DNA of 64,000 bases from Roseateles noduli (GTDB lineage Bacteria; Pseudomonadota; Gammaproteobacteria; Burkholderiales; Burkholderiaceae_C), in contig NIOE01000011.1 of the NCBI GenBank assembly GCA_002205125.1, forward strand, positions 124,001 to 188,000, in the 5' to 3' direction. Made by a program: the position numbers and the translations under genes. Of this stretch, positions 1 to 9,088 are shown in pieces (within the stretch, counting starts at the first letter, position 1; the number at the start of each line of letters is the position of its first letter). The notes below the pieces were generated by a model. It was not told the DNA's origin, made no database searches, and was given only the letters and a program-made list of their open reading frames with translations.

Positions 1-740
1 TGAGCCTGGACATCGAAGCGCACCGCGAGCGCGGCCTTCTCCGGGAACGGCGGCGCGGGCGGCACGGGCGCCGGCACCGGCGCGATCGCGCGGAACACCG
101 GCCGCGACAGCGGCACCTGGTAGTCCTCCAGCCGCCACAGCATCACCGCGAGGTTGGGCAGGTTCCAGCCGGACATCCCGCGCGCGGGCGGCTTGACGTC
201 GACGACGCGCGCCAGCGGATCGAAGGCGCCGTCGACCAGCGACAGCAACGCCGGATCGCGCAGCGACGCGGTGCCGCCCCGCACCGGGCTGCGCGGATCG
301 AGCCGCGGCGTCTGCCGCGGGCGGCCGCCGGCATCGGGGCGCTGGTGGTTCAGGTGCTGGTGCCACGCCAGGCGCTCGCGCATCTCGACCGCGTGCGCGG
401 CCCAGCCGGACAGCGTGAACACCTGCGACTCGACCGCGCCCAGCGTGCCCTTGCGGCGGCGATGGAAGACGGTGCGGGCCACGTCCGCGCGCAGCGTCCA
501 CGGGTCGCCGGACAGGCGCGAGGTGCCCAGCAGGTCGGCGATGTAGGCGACGACCCAGTCGTCGCAATGCTCGATGAACAGGTCGTGGTATTGCGCGTCG
601 ACGCGCGCGTGCAGCGCGGCGAAGGCGTCCTCGATCGCGCCGAGGAAGGCCGCGAGCTGCCCCGGCGGCGACTGCTCCGCGTCGCGCTGGCGGTAGACCT
701 CGGGCAGGCGCTCGACGAGCGGGAGTCGGGGCGAGCTCAT
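1..740 (-). CDS. phage tail protein I-like baseplate protein of the eCIS (partial)
   Basis: The frame starts at the ATG at 740 and runs off the left edge, so only the first 246 residues are visible. It begins MSSPRLPLVERLPEVYRQRD and continues with a helical stretch (LAAFLGAIEDAFAALHARVD) and a YIADLLG segment, the usual N-terminal layout of P2 gpI-like tail proteins that link baseplate wedges to fibres. Its ATG overlaps the stop of the upstream baseplate gene (ATGA), so it belongs to the same translationally coupled operon. The C-terminus, and probably the fibre, tape-measure and PAAR tip genes, lie outside the window. Assignment rests on motif style plus position. Confidence 0.72.
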   Translation of the reverse strand, partial: MSSPRLPLVERLPEVYRQRDAEQSPPGQLAAFLGAIEDAFAALHARVDAQYHDLFIEHCDDWVVAYIADLLGTSRLSGDPWTLRADVARTVFHRRRKGTLGAVESQVFTLSGWAAHAVEMRERLAWHQHLNHQRPDAGGRPRQTPRLDPRSPVRGGTASLRDPALLSLVDGAFDPLARVVDVKPPARGMSGWNLPNLAVMLWRLEDYQVPLSRPVFRAIAPVPAPVPPAPPFPEKAALAVRFDVQA

Positions 741-3652
741 GGCGCGGGGCCCTCCTTGTCGGCGGCGATCTGCAGTTGCAACGCGCTCTCGGACAGCGTC
801 AGCACGCGGTCGCCAGGGCAGGCGATCGAGCGCCGCGTCGGCGGCAGGTTCAGCAGCGGCGTGGTGATGAGCGTCGTCGACAGCAGCAACGGCTCGGCCA
901 GCGCCAGCGCCAGCGGCGACGCGGCGGCGGCGGTGGCCGCGGCGACCGCGTCGGCGGACCCGGGTAGCAGCGGCAGCAGCGGCAACAGCGGCAGCAGCAC
1001 GGGCACCGTCGACATCGACACCAGCCGCACCCAGTTCACGCCGACGACGTGCTGCACCGCGGCCACCACCTGCGAGCCATGCACGCCTTCGCCGAACTGG
1101 CGGCGGCGCCAGTCGAAGAGCCCCTGCTGGTCGGCCGGCAGGCCGTCGTCGTCGATGTCGCCCTCGCTGACGCCGAGCGCGCGCAGGATCAGCGGACGCA
1201 GGTCCTCGGCCCGGCGCGACGGGTCGATGCCGACGATCAGCCGCATCCGCACCGGCGTGCGGCCGCCCTGCGCGACCAGCACCTGGCAACGCGCCGCGCC
1301 GCGCGTGCGCACGGCCGCCCGCAACGCCGCGGCGGCGACCTCGGCATCGGCGGCCAGCGTCCCGCGCGTCAGCAGCGTGACCCGCACCACCGGCGCGCCG
1401 TCGAGCTGCGCCCAGGCCGCGCGCGCCTTCAGCACGCCGGGGATCGCCAGCGCCTCGGCCTCGTGGTCGGTCAGGCTGACGATGCGGCCCAGGCTCTGCA
1501 TCGTGCCGGGCGCGGCCACGCGCGCCCCGTCGGCGCGTTCGGACTCCGCGCCCTCGGTCACCGGCTCGAGCAGCAGCGCGGCGTCCAGCCCCGGCGGCTT
1601 GCGGTCGATGCTCGGCCTGGCGTCCGGCTTCAACGGCCCGTGCGCGCCGTCGCCGGTGCGCCAGACCGCGACCACGTTGCCCCGGCCAGTGCGCAGCCGC
1701 GCGCCGCTCTTGCCGTCGCCGAACTGGACCCAGCTCCGGCCCTCGGCGTCCTCGCGGACGATGAAGACCTGCTCCGCCGGGCCGCGGCCGAACAGGCTGT
1801 CGACGGCGTTCCATTCGACACCGTCGACCCAGATCCGGACCTGCGGCACCAGCGGCGGCGAGCGGGTCGCGTCCAGCAGGTGCGTCAGCGGCGCCTTGGG
1901 CAGCACGAAGCTCTGGAACACCGCCCTCGCGTCGCCGTCGCCGAGCGGCACGCGCGCCTCGGTCTTGCCCTGCGTCGCCGCGACGAGATTGCCGTGCACG
2001 GTGACGGGCGGGTCCTCATGCCCGAAGTCGCCGTAGTCGAACTCGCGGTCCAGCATCACGCGATGGAAGCCGGGCTGGTCGGCGTCGACGCCCTCCGATT
2101 CCACCGTCAGCGCGGTCGCCGGAACGACGCGATCGCCGGGGCCGTGGAAGAGCAGCTCGCGCCGGGTCAGCGCGGCGGCCTGCGCGGCGGTGCCGTGGAA
2201 GTGGAGCTCGCTGCCGCGCGTCGCCGCGATCGGCACGAACTGCGCGCGCAACTGGAACGGTTCGCCGACGACCTCGTGGATGCTGATGCCGCCCAGGTCC
2301 GCCCAGCGCAGCGAGGTGCCGCTCTCATGGATCGCCAGGTCCTCGTCCAGCGTGAGCACCGAGCTGGCACCGGTCTGCGGTCCCCAGGCCAGCGACTGGC
2401 GCTCGACCTGCGTCACCCGCCGCTGCAGCAGCCGCTTGCGCGACGGCGCGCCGTCGGCGTCGTTGCTCAGACGGGCTTCGACCAGCACCCGGGTGCCGGC
2501 GGCCAGGCCGGGCACGTCGGCGTCCAGCGGCAGCTGCAGCGCGCCGATCGCCGGCGATGACGGCGAGCCGGTCGTGGTGTCGAGCCGGCGCACGTGGCCG
2601 ACCGACCGCGTGACCGCCCGGCCCTGCGGCGTGACGACGATCTCCGAGGCCGGCGCGTCGTGGCCGAAGTGCCGGTGCGACGCGCCCAGCTTCCACGCGC
2701 GCAGCCGCGGCGTGGACGCGAGCGTGATGTCGAGGCCCAGGACCAGACCCGGCAGCAGCGACACGATGGACGCCGTGCCGGACACGGAAGCCGCACTCGA
2801 CACGGTCGACACGGTCGACAACTCCGTGATCGTGGAGACTGTCGAGGACATCGACGACGACATCGACAACGACGGCGATGCCGTCAGCGGCAGCAGTCCG
2901 GTGAGGATGGGCGTGAAGACTGGCCTGCGCAGGCTGGTCACCGCGCCCTTCATCTTCACGACCGTGTCGCCGAATGCCTGCATCACCTTGTCGACGACGA
3001 GCACCTGCAGGTGATCGAAGGACTGGCCGCCGTCGCGCGCGACGCCCACCATCACACGGTCGCCGGCCTTCAGCGTCGGCGCCTCGGCGCCCAGCACCAG
3101 CGTGAACGTGTCGGTGCCGTAACGGATCTCCGGCGCCCGACGCGGCCGGTACAGGTGGAAGGCCGACAGCGCCGGATACGCGACCAGGTCGGCGCCGGTC
3201 TCCAGCACCGCCGGCGGATCCGGGTTGTCGAGCTGCACCTTGACGCCGGTGCCGGCCGGCACGGTCACCGGCCGCCCGCCCTTGGCAGTGAAGGCCAGCC
3301 GCGCGCGGCCGCCGGTGCCGGGTGCGAGCCGGTAACCCAGCAGACGCACCAGCAGCCCGACGCTGTCGCGCCATTTCGCGGTGCCGAGGTAGGCCTCGTT
3401 GGCGTAGAGGTCCTGGTAGAAGCTGAGGATGTCGCCGACCTCGGCCGCCGCTTCGATCAGCGCGATGCCGGGATCGTCGGGCAGCCTGTGCGTCCAGGCG
3501 GCCAGCGCCGGGTGTTCGTCGACGCGGCGCAGCATGTGGCTCCGCAGGTCGGCATAGCTGCCGATGCGGTAGTCCAGCGTCGTCAGTCCGGGCCGGTTCC
3601 CGACCGTCTTCGGGAAACGGTACGGCCGCGTGCAGTCGTTGTCGCAGCTCAT
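737..3652 (-). CDS. eCIS baseplate protein (Afp12/gpJ-like) with low-complexity inserts
   Basis: A 971-residue large baseplate protein, second of two in the operon. The start MSCDNDCTRPYRF at 3652 is chosen because its ATG overlaps the preceding stop by four bases; the open frame continues upstream without a plausible start. The N-terminal part (LDYRIGSYADLRSHMLRRVDEHPAL, then IALIEAAAEVGDILSFYQDLYANEAYL) is typical of contractile-tail putative baseplate assembly proteins that form the wedge ring. Two oddities stand out. Residues about 254-297 are a Ser/Thr/Val/Met-rich simple stretch (for example SLSMSSSMSSTVSTITELST), and residues about 878-940 are a Leu/Pro/Ala stretch (LLPLLPLLPLLP). Both interrupt otherwise conserved sequence and look like lineage-specific loop expansions. 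Confidence 0.85.
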   Translation of the reverse strand: MSCDNDCTRPYRFPKTVGNRPGLTTLDYRIGSYADLRSHMLRRVDEHPALAAWTHRLPDDPGIALIEAAAEVGDILSFYQDLYANEAYLGTAKWRDSVGLLVRLLGYRLAPGTGGRARLAFTAKGGRPVTVPAGTGVKVQLDNPDPPAVLETGADLVAYPALSAFHLYRPRRAPEIRYGTDTFTLVLGAEAPTLKAGDRVMVGVARDGGQSFDHLQVLVVDKVMQAFGDTVVKMKGAVTSLRRPVFTPILTGLLPLTASPSLSMSSSMSSTVSTITELSTVSTVSSAASVSGTASIVSLLPGLVLGLDITLASTPRLRAWKLGASHRHFGHDAPASEIVVTPQGRAVTRSVGHVRRLDTTTGSPSSPAIGALQLPLDADVPGLAAGTRVLVEARLSNDADGAPSRKRLLQRRVTQVERQSLAWGPQTGASSVLTLDEDLAIHESGTSLRWADLGGISIHEVVGEPFQLRAQFVPIAATRGSELHFHGTAAQAAALTRRELLFHGPGDRVVPATALTVESEGVDADQPGFHRVMLDREFDYGDFGHEDPPVTVHGNLVAATQGKTEARVPLGDGDARAVFQSFVLPKAPLTHLLDATRSPPLVPQVRIWVDGVEWNAVDSLFGRGPAEQVFIVREDAEGRSWVQFGDGKSGARLRTGRGNVVAVWRTGDGAHGPLKPDARPSIDRKPPGLDAALLLEPVTEGAESERADGARVAAPGTMQSLGRIVSLTDHEAEALAIPGVLKARAAWAQLDGAPVVRVTLLTRGTLAADAEVAAAALRAAVRTRGAARCQVLVAQGGRTPVRMRLIVGIDPSRRAEDLRPLILRALGVSEGDIDDDGLPADQQGLFDWRRRQFGEGVHGSQVVAAVQHVVGVNWVRLVSMSTVPVLLPLLPLLPLLPGSADAVAAATAAAASPLALALAEPLLLSTTLITTPLLNLPPTRRSIACPGDRVLTLSESALQLQIAADKEGPAP

Positions 3653-6216
3653 CGACGGCCTCCGGTGATCTCGAAGCGGATGCGGCCGGTCTCCAGGTGA
3701 TCCGGGTCGTTGGCGACGACGAGGATCTCGAACGGCCCGATCGCCAGCTTGTCGACATAGGTCTGCGGCAGCGCCGACGGATCGATGTCGATGACCGTCA
3801 GCCCGCCGCCGCTGCCGCTGCGCCAGCGCCGCAGGCTGAGCCGCGTCACGCGGCCGACGCCGGTCACGGCGAGCGCACGACCGATCAGCTGGCTCGCATG
3901 CAGCGGCTGGCCGAAGGTCCAGGCGTCCGGATGGAAGAAGCCGCGCAGGCCGTCGCCGGTCCAACCGTCGGAGAAGGCCTCCTCCAGCTCGGCGCGCAGG
4001 TCCTCGGGCCAGTAGGCCGCCTTTGCGCACAGCGTCATCGCGATGTCCAGCGGCACGTAGGTGGCCGGCCGCACCTCGAGGTCCTCGCCGGTGAGGCGCA
4101 CCGCGTCGAGGTGGTCGGCGATCCGGGCGCGCAGCGGCTCGTCCAGCACCGCCGTCCCCACCGGATCGATGGCCACGCGCACCGTGCGCCAGCTGCCGGT
4201 CCAGGCGTAGTGCGCGCGGGCATGGGCGACGCCTGGCAGTTCCTCGGCGCGGCGCGCGTAGTCGGCCAGCGTCACCGCGCGCAACTGGCGCTGGCGATAG
4301 GCCTCGGGCACGCGCCGCGCGATCTCGGCCGCCGGCTCCGGATCGCGGCCGTTGGTGACGTCCAGCGGATTCCAGACCCGCTGCACCGCGCCGCCGGGAT
4401 CGCTGAAGCCGACCAGCCGGTCCGCGCCGACATTGCCTGCCGTGCCCTGCCCCACGCGGTAGCGGCAGGTGACGACCGCGTCGTCGCCCAGCGCCGCGCC
4501 GTTGATGCCATCGCCGAAGCGCAGCGAGCTGCCGCCAAGCTCGTCGGTCTCGACCAGGAAGTGTTCATCGTCGCCCTCGCTGGCGATCAGGTCGGACTGC
4601 TCGCGCCAGGGCGCGCCGTCCACCTGCACCAGCGCGGTCGTGCGCGTGGCCGCCTCGCCGCCAGGCGCGGTGTCCACATGGGCCAGCGGCGCCGCCGGCA
4701 GGTGGCACAGCACGCCGCGCGGCACCCACGCCGCGCCGCGCTGGCGCATCACCCGCTCGTAGGTGGCGCCGTCGCGCGCGACCAGCGCGCTGTCGTCCAG
4801 CGCCGCGACAGGCTGGCCGGGCGCGCGGAACACGGTCACCCGCGGCCGGCCCTGCGTCACCCGGACCAGGTTGCCGTGGAACAGGCTGACGTCGACGACC
4901 GTCACGTCGTTGCAGTCGCAAAGGAAGCAGAACGGCCGTGCCAGCGCGTCCTCGTCGCGCCAGCGCACCCGCACGAACCATTCGCCCTTGAACGGATCGG
5001 GCAGCGCCTCGGCGCGCGCCACCGGGCCGCCCAGCGGCAGCAGCCGCAGGATCTGGCGCTGGTCGAGCCGGGCGCCGTTGATCGTGCCGGTGTCGGGATT
5101 GAGCCATTCCTGCACCAGCAGCCGGTCCGCGCCGGCATCGACGTCGTCGGCCACGCCGGCCTGCCCGGGCGCCTGGCCGAGGAACAGGTCGCGCAGCGCC
5201 TCGGCGCCCGCCTGGTCCAGCGGCGTCATGCCGGTGAGGTCCGCCTCGGTGCTGCCCGCGGCCAACGCGCGCACCGCGCCGCCCCAGGTGTAGAGCCGCA
5301 GCCGGTTGAGCGCCGGGAAGGCGCGCCGCCGCCAGCGCCCGCCCTCGCGCGGCATCGCGAAGATCACCGCGCCGTCGTCGTCCCAGCGCCGGCCGGTCCA
5401 GAGGCCGAACTCGTCGGTCGCGGCGGCCGGCAGCTCGGCCTGCGCCGCGACCTCCAGCGCGAGCCAGGTCCCGGCCTGGTTGCCCTGATGGACGTGGTAA
5501 TCCATCAGCCGCGCATGCCGCGCCAGCGAGACCCGCTTGCGCGCGGTCGCGATGGAGCGCTCCGCCATCACGCGGTCATGGTAGTCCGCCTGCTCGTCGG
5601 CATCGGCGGCGATCAGGTCGATCAGCACCTGGTCCAGGTCGGCCTCGCTGGTGACCTGCCAGCCGGGGACGCGCCGCATCATCGCGGCGATCAGCACATG
5701 GCGGAAGGAGTCGTAGTCGCGCGCGAGGTAGTCGATCGACGGCTCGACCGGCGCCGGCTCGTGGCGTGGCGCCGGCGTGCAGCTGAGGTTGAAACAGCCC
5801 GGCCGGAACTTGAACGGCAGCGCGTTGAGCAGCGGATCCATCGCGCGCGGCAGCGCGTCGTCGGGCGCGGAGAGGCTGCCCGGCGCCGTCGACAGCAGGT
5901 AGGTCGAGTAGTCGCCGACCGGCTCGATCTTCAGCCGCAGCGTGTCGGCCGCGCCGCCGGCCTGCACCTCGACGACGCGGACCGGCCGCGCCGGATTGCC
6001 GCCGCGCTGGCGCGTCGCGCCGACGACCGTGAACGCCGCTGGCGGCGGCAGCGGCGCCAGCGCGACGTCGTTCCAGAACTGCAGCTCCAGCCAGGCGAAG
6101 GCCGGCCTGGGCGCCGTGTCCAGCGTGATCACGCCGAGCCGGAACGCGTTCAGCCCCTGGCCCTCGAGGTCGCGGGCGCGGTCCTCGAGCGCTTCGGCGT
6201 CGCGCAGCATCGTCAT
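3649..6216 (-). CDS. eCIS baseplate J-like protein (Afp11-like)
   Basis: An 855-residue baseplate wedge protein. Recognisable stretches are YLARDYDSFRHVLIAAMMRR, DLDQVLIDLIAADADEQADYHDRV and, near the C-terminus, ITLADYARRAEELPGV-type sequence, a hallmark of the gpJ/Afp11 family. In contractile injection systems this protein pairs with the next large protein to form the triangular wedge around the spike. The ATG at 6216 sits in a TGATG overlap with the gp25 stop; a GTG one codon upstream and an ATG two codons downstream are alternatives. It contains the four-cysteine segment FCFLCDCND around residue 430, which could bind metal, but no family rule supports that. Confidence 0.88.
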   Translation of the reverse strand: MTMLRDAEALEDRARDLEGQGLNAFRLGVITLDTAPRPAFAWLELQFWNDVALAPLPPPAAFTVVGATRQRGGNPARPVRVVEVQAGGAADTLRLKIEPVGDYSTYLLSTAPGSLSAPDDALPRAMDPLLNALPFKFRPGCFNLSCTPAPRHEPAPVEPSIDYLARDYDSFRHVLIAAMMRRVPGWQVTSEADLDQVLIDLIAADADEQADYHDRVMAERSIATARKRVSLARHARLMDYHVHQGNQAGTWLALEVAAQAELPAAATDEFGLWTGRRWDDDGAVIFAMPREGGRWRRRAFPALNRLRLYTWGGAVRALAAGSTEADLTGMTPLDQAGAEALRDLFLGQAPGQAGVADDVDAGADRLLVQEWLNPDTGTINGARLDQRQILRLLPLGGPVARAEALPDPFKGEWFVRVRWRDEDALARPFCFLCDCNDVTVVDVSLFHGNLVRVTQGRPRVTVFRAPGQPVAALDDSALVARDGATYERVMRQRGAAWVPRGVLCHLPAAPLAHVDTAPGGEAATRTTALVQVDGAPWREQSDLIASEGDDEHFLVETDELGGSSLRFGDGINGAALGDDAVVTCRYRVGQGTAGNVGADRLVGFSDPGGAVQRVWNPLDVTNGRDPEPAAEIARRVPEAYRQRQLRAVTLADYARRAEELPGVAHARAHYAWTGSWRTVRVAIDPVGTAVLDEPLRARIADHLDAVRLTGEDLEVRPATYVPLDIAMTLCAKAAYWPEDLRAELEEAFSDGWTGDGLRGFFHPDAWTFGQPLHASQLIGRALAVTGVGRVTRLSLRRWRSGSGGGLTVIDIDPSALPQTYVDKLAIGPFEILVVANDPDHLETGRIRFEITGGRR

Positions 6217-6650
6217 CACAGCGCTCCCTGGCGCTCGAAGCGCACCTGCCTGACCTCGCCGGTGGCGACCACCTCGTAGCGCAGGTCGACGCGCAAGGTC
6301 GCGCCCTCGGCGCCGACGTCCAGCGCCTGCACGTTGACGCGGTGGCCCAGCCAGCGCGACAGGTTGCGGCTGACCAGCGCCTTGGTGATGCCGGCGGTGG
6401 CATCGTCGTTGCGCTGGAAGACCAGCCGGCGCAGGCCCGCGCCGAAGCCCGGCAGGAAGGGTCGCTCGCCCGGCGCGGTCAGCAGCAGCTGGATGATCTC
6501 GCCGCGCACGTGCTCGGACAGGTCGGCCGGCGCGGCGGTGAGTCCGTCCGGGCCGATGCGGAACGGGAACGCGAGGTGCCGGCCGTCGGGCCGGGCCACC
6601 TCCGGCCAGGCGCGGTCGGGAATGGTGGTCGAGGGATCGGTGGGGTTCAT
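6216..6650 (-). CDS. gp25/gpW-like baseplate wedge protein
   Basis: A 144-residue protein with the gp25 signature: a short domain containing RGEIIQLLLTAPGERPFLPGFGAGLRRLVF followed by ALVSRNLSRWLGHRVNVQAL. Gp25-like proteins form the inner baseplate core and contribute the handshake-like contact that starts sheath polymerisation. The start MNPTDPSTT at 6650 lies two bases after the preceding stop; the open frame extends far upstream but that part is a shadow of neighbouring genes. Length matches the family. The gene sits between the spike block and the two large wedge genes, the same place as afp9 in known eCIS clusters. Confidence 0.9.
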   Translation of the reverse strand: MNPTDPSTTIPDRAWPEVARPDGRHLAFPFRIGPDGLTAAPADLSEHVRGEIIQLLLTAPGERPFLPGFGAGLRRLVFQRNDDATAGITKALVSRNLSRWLGHRVNVQALDVGAEGATLRVDLRYEVVATGEVRQVRFERQGAL

Positions 6651-6652
6651 GG

Positions 6653-6946
6653 TCACACCCTCGTCGAGCTGACGGTGAAGTTCATCGCGTGGTGATGTGG
6701 GTCCAGCCCGCCGCCGTTCTCGTCGGTCGTCACCAGGTTCTGGCGGTTGTCGCGCAGGAAGGCCAGCACGCCCTGCGCGACGGCGGCGAACAGGATGCGG
6801 CGATCCTCCACGCCGACGTCGTCGGCGCCGCTGGGCAGCGCCTCGTGCTTGACGGCCTGCCACTCGGCCTGCATCGCGCGGTCGATGTAGTCGGCGAGGC
6901 TGCCGGCGAAGTCGCCGGCTTGACCGGCCTTGAGGGGATCGGCCAT
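6653..6946 (-). CDS. small conserved-type eCIS protein, unknown function
   Basis: A 97-residue protein with a helical N-terminus (FAGSLADYIDRAMQAEWQAV), an acidic middle, then EDRRILFAAVAQGVLAFLRDN and a histidine-rich end (LDPHHHAMNF). No motif lets me assign a biochemical role. Position between spike and gp25 is characteristic of small accessory baseplate proteins in eCIS loci. It is not a PAAR tip: the repeated Gly/His pattern of PAAR proteins is absent. The HHH cluster near the C-terminus could bind metal, but this is only a possibility. Confidence 0.7.
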   Translation of the reverse strand: MADPLKAGQAGDFAGSLADYIDRAMQAEWQAVKHEALPSGADDVGVEDRRILFAAVAQGVLAFLRDNRQNLVTTDENGGGLDPHHHAMNFTVSSTRV

Positions 6947-6955
6947 GGACGCTCC

Positions 6956-7675
6956 TCAACCGGTGGTGACGCGCTGCGACAGCAGCGACGGCGGGGCCGG
7001 CGGAAACGGGACCACCGGCTGCATCGGCGTCACCGGGATGCCGATCGCCGTCTGCCCCACATGCAGATGGGTGTTGAACAGGCTGACCAGCTGGTTCAGG
7101 TACTGCAGCAGGTTGTCGCCGAAGGCCAGCGGATGGGTCGCGCCGTCGACCAGCTCGATCCTGGGCGCCTCGACGATCACCTTGGTCGCCGCCTGCACCT
7201 TGATCTGGCCGTCGTCGACGCGGATCGTCACCAGGTTGGCGCCGTTGGCGTCCGATAGCGTCAGCGTGTGGGCGTCGTCGTCCATCGACACCATCAGGCC
7301 CTGCTCGCTGCGCAGGATCTTCAGCGGCGGCTTCGCGGCGGTCCCCTGCTCGTCCTGGGGCACGTCGGACGTGCCCCACCAGCCGCCGCTCCAGATCGGG
7401 CGCGACGGATCGCCGGCCTCGAACTCGATCCAGACGCCGGCGCCCACCGGCGGCACCGCGTGCAGCCCGACGCCCGGTCCCGCGTACGGCGCGCAGGGCG
7501 CGGCCCAGGGCGTCACCACGTCGGCGCCCAGGACCTCCGGCACCCGTGCCCTGACGCGGCCGATCGCCGACGGGTCCTGGTTGTCGGTGACGATGCCGCG
7601 GTACTTGCCCCAGTGGCGCTGGCCCGCCTGCTGCGCGAGCCGCACCACCAGCTGTTCGAGCGTGCCGGTGTCCAT
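6956..7675 (-). CDS. eCIS spike protein (gpV / Phage_base_V OB-fold)
   Basis: A 239-residue protein. Residues about 20-95 (HWGKYRGIVTDNQDPSAIGRVRARVPEVLG, then GVWIEFEAGDPSRPIWSGGWWG) form the OB-fold module of gp5/gpV/VgrG spikes. The following hydrophobic/acidic alternating stretch (LTLSDANGANLVTIRVDDGQIKVQAATKVIVEAP) fits the triple-stranded beta-helix that forms the needle. The C-terminus is proline-rich. In Afp/PVC the hub and spike are fused in one protein (Afp8); here they are separate, coupled genes (TGATG overlap at 7675-7677). It is expected at the tip of the inner tube, where cargo or a PAAR cap can attach. Confidence 0.9.
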   Translation of the reverse strand: MDTGTLEQLVVRLAQQAGQRHWGKYRGIVTDNQDPSAIGRVRARVPEVLGADVVTPWAAPCAPYAGPGVGLHAVPPVGAGVWIEFEAGDPSRPIWSGGWWGTSDVPQDEQGTAAKPPLKILRSEQGLMVSMDDDAHTLTLSDANGANLVTIRVDDGQIKVQAATKVIVEAPRIELVDGATHPLAFGDNLLQYLNQLVSLFNTHLHVGQTAIGIPVTPMQPVVPFPPAPPSLLSQRVTTG

Positions 7676-8790
7676 CAGAAGACTCCCGCGGGCAGGCCGC
7701 CGCCGGCGCCGCCGGATCCCGCCGATCGCGCGTTGCGATGCAGCGAGAAGCGCTGGCGGTAGGCGTCGTCGTTGAGCACATGGGTGACGCGGCCGATCAG
7801 GTAGTCGCCCGACAGGTAGCCGCCGACGCCGCGCACCCGGATCACCTCGTAGGGCCGCAGCACGCCGGTGTAGCGGTCGGCGTCGAGCTCGCCGCTGGCC
7901 GACCAGGCCCAGGACGACACGTCCACCGCCGCGGCCGTGGCGTCGTCCAGGTCGGTCTGTTCCTCGCGCGTGCCGGTGAGCAGCGCGAGGCCGGGCGTCA
8001 CGCCCGAGATCGCGTCCTCATGCGCGGCCACGTCGCCCAGCGGCGCCTGGCTCGCGTCGGTGGCGGTGCTGGACAGCACCGTGAGATCGGCCAGCGCGAC
8101 GCTGCCGGCCTGCGCCTGGCGCGGGCGCAGCGCGTCGTACTCGGCGGAGAAGCGCGCGACGTTGCGCTGGTCGCCGACCAGCAGCAGCTCCGGCAGCGAA
8201 CCCGGCGCCGGCGCCAGCCGCTTGAAGGCGCCGACGCTCGCCCCCGGCGCGTCGCCCGGGCGGACGTAGGCGAACATCCCGTGGCTGCGCGCCAGCTCGC
8301 GCACCAGCTGCATGCCGGTGCCGCGCTGCACGACGGCGCGCTGCAGGGCGCCGCCGGCCGCCGACACCGCGTCCACGTCCGGCGTCAGGCCGGCCTCGGC
8401 GAAGACGCTGCTGACGATGTCCTGCGGCGCCATGTCCTCGAACAGCGCGACCTTCTCGTCGCGGTCCAGCAGCGCGCTGTCGTCGTGCACGACCAGCGTC
8501 ATGCGGCTCTGATCCGGGATCGCGCTCATCTCATAGCGGCTGCCGACGACCGGACCGTCGATCAGCGGCACGAAGTCGCCGTCGGCGACCTTCACCTCGA
8601 TGCGCACCCGCGCGCAGCTTTCCTCGGCCGCGGGCCAGCGGCCCTGCGTGTCGGTGCTGACCGGCCATTCGAGTTCCGCCTCGGCCGCGATGCCGATGCC
8701 CTGGTCGACGCGGACCTCGGTGAAGCGCTCCAGTTGCGCCTGGCTCGCCGGCGCGTTGTCGAAATAGACGCGGTATTCGGCGCGGGCCAT
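7675..8790 (-). CDS. eCIS hub protein (gpD/gp27-like)
   Basis: A 371-residue late-control-D/gp27-like hub. The N-terminus (RVYFDNAPASQAQLERFTEVRVDQGIG) and the middle motif VSSVFAEAGLTPDV followed by QRGTGMQLVRELARSHGMFAYVR are characteristic of the gpD family that trimerises as an adaptor between the six-fold tube and the three-fold spike. The C-terminal YLSGDYLIGRVTHVLNDDAYRQRFSLHRNA is the conserved closing barrel. The ATG at 8790 follows the LysM gene stop by three bases and the stop overlaps the spike start. Separate hub and spike genes, rather than the fused Afp8/VgrG form, are seen in several environmental eCIS lineages. Confidence 0.88.
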   Translation of the reverse strand: MARAEYRVYFDNAPASQAQLERFTEVRVDQGIGIAAEAELEWPVSTDTQGRWPAAEESCARVRIEVKVADGDFVPLIDGPVVGSRYEMSAIPDQSRMTLVVHDDSALLDRDEKVALFEDMAPQDIVSSVFAEAGLTPDVDAVSAAGGALQRAVVQRGTGMQLVRELARSHGMFAYVRPGDAPGASVGAFKRLAPAPGSLPELLLVGDQRNVARFSAEYDALRPRQAQAGSVALADLTVLSSTATDASQAPLGDVAAHEDAISGVTPGLALLTGTREEQTDLDDATAAAVDVSSWAWSASGELDADRYTGVLRPYEVIRVRGVGGYLSGDYLIGRVTHVLNDDAYRQRFSLHRNARSAGSGGAGGGLPAGVF

Positions 8791-8793
8791 GGC

Positions 8794-9066
8794 TCACCCC
8801 TTGGGCACGTCGATCGGACGCCCGGCCGGCCGCAGCAGCGAGGCGGCCTCCAGCTCGGCGTTGGCGTCGGCGACGTGCCAGTAGCGGGTCGCGTCGCCGT
8901 AGCGCTGCTCGGCCATCGCGTCGAGCTGGTCGTGGGCGCGCACCGTGACCGCGTCGCCGCCGGGCGACGGCAACGGCCGCAGCACGACGGCGGCGACGTC
9001 CTCGCCGGCGCGGTTCTTCGCCGTCACCAGCGGCAGTCCGGCGTAGCGGGAGCTCTTCAGGAACAT
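8794..9066 (-). CDS. LysM-like baseplate adaptor protein
   Basis: A 90-residue single-domain protein. The stretch VTVRAHDQLDAMAEQRYGDATRYWHVADANAELEAASLLRPAGRPIDVP follows the LysM pattern found in contractile-tail baseplate proteins (gpX or gp53 type). In these machines the module grips the tube/spike junction rather than peptidoglycan. It lies between the CIS tube-adaptor gene and the hub gene. In Afp and PVC the LysM module is fused to the tube adaptor (Afp7); here it is a stand-alone gene. Length and position make the assignment strong, although the domain is divergent. Confidence 0.8.
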   Translation of the reverse strand: MFLKSSRYAGLPLVTAKNRAGEDVAAVVLRPLPSPGGDAVTVRAHDQLDAMAEQRYGDATRYWHVADANAELEAASLLRPAGRPIDVPKG

Positions 9067-9088
9067 GGGTCGACTCCGGTGGAGGGGG

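Noticed and set aside
6653-6946. PAAR tip protein
   Set aside because: Size and position would allow it, but the repeated PAAR/Gly pattern is missing.
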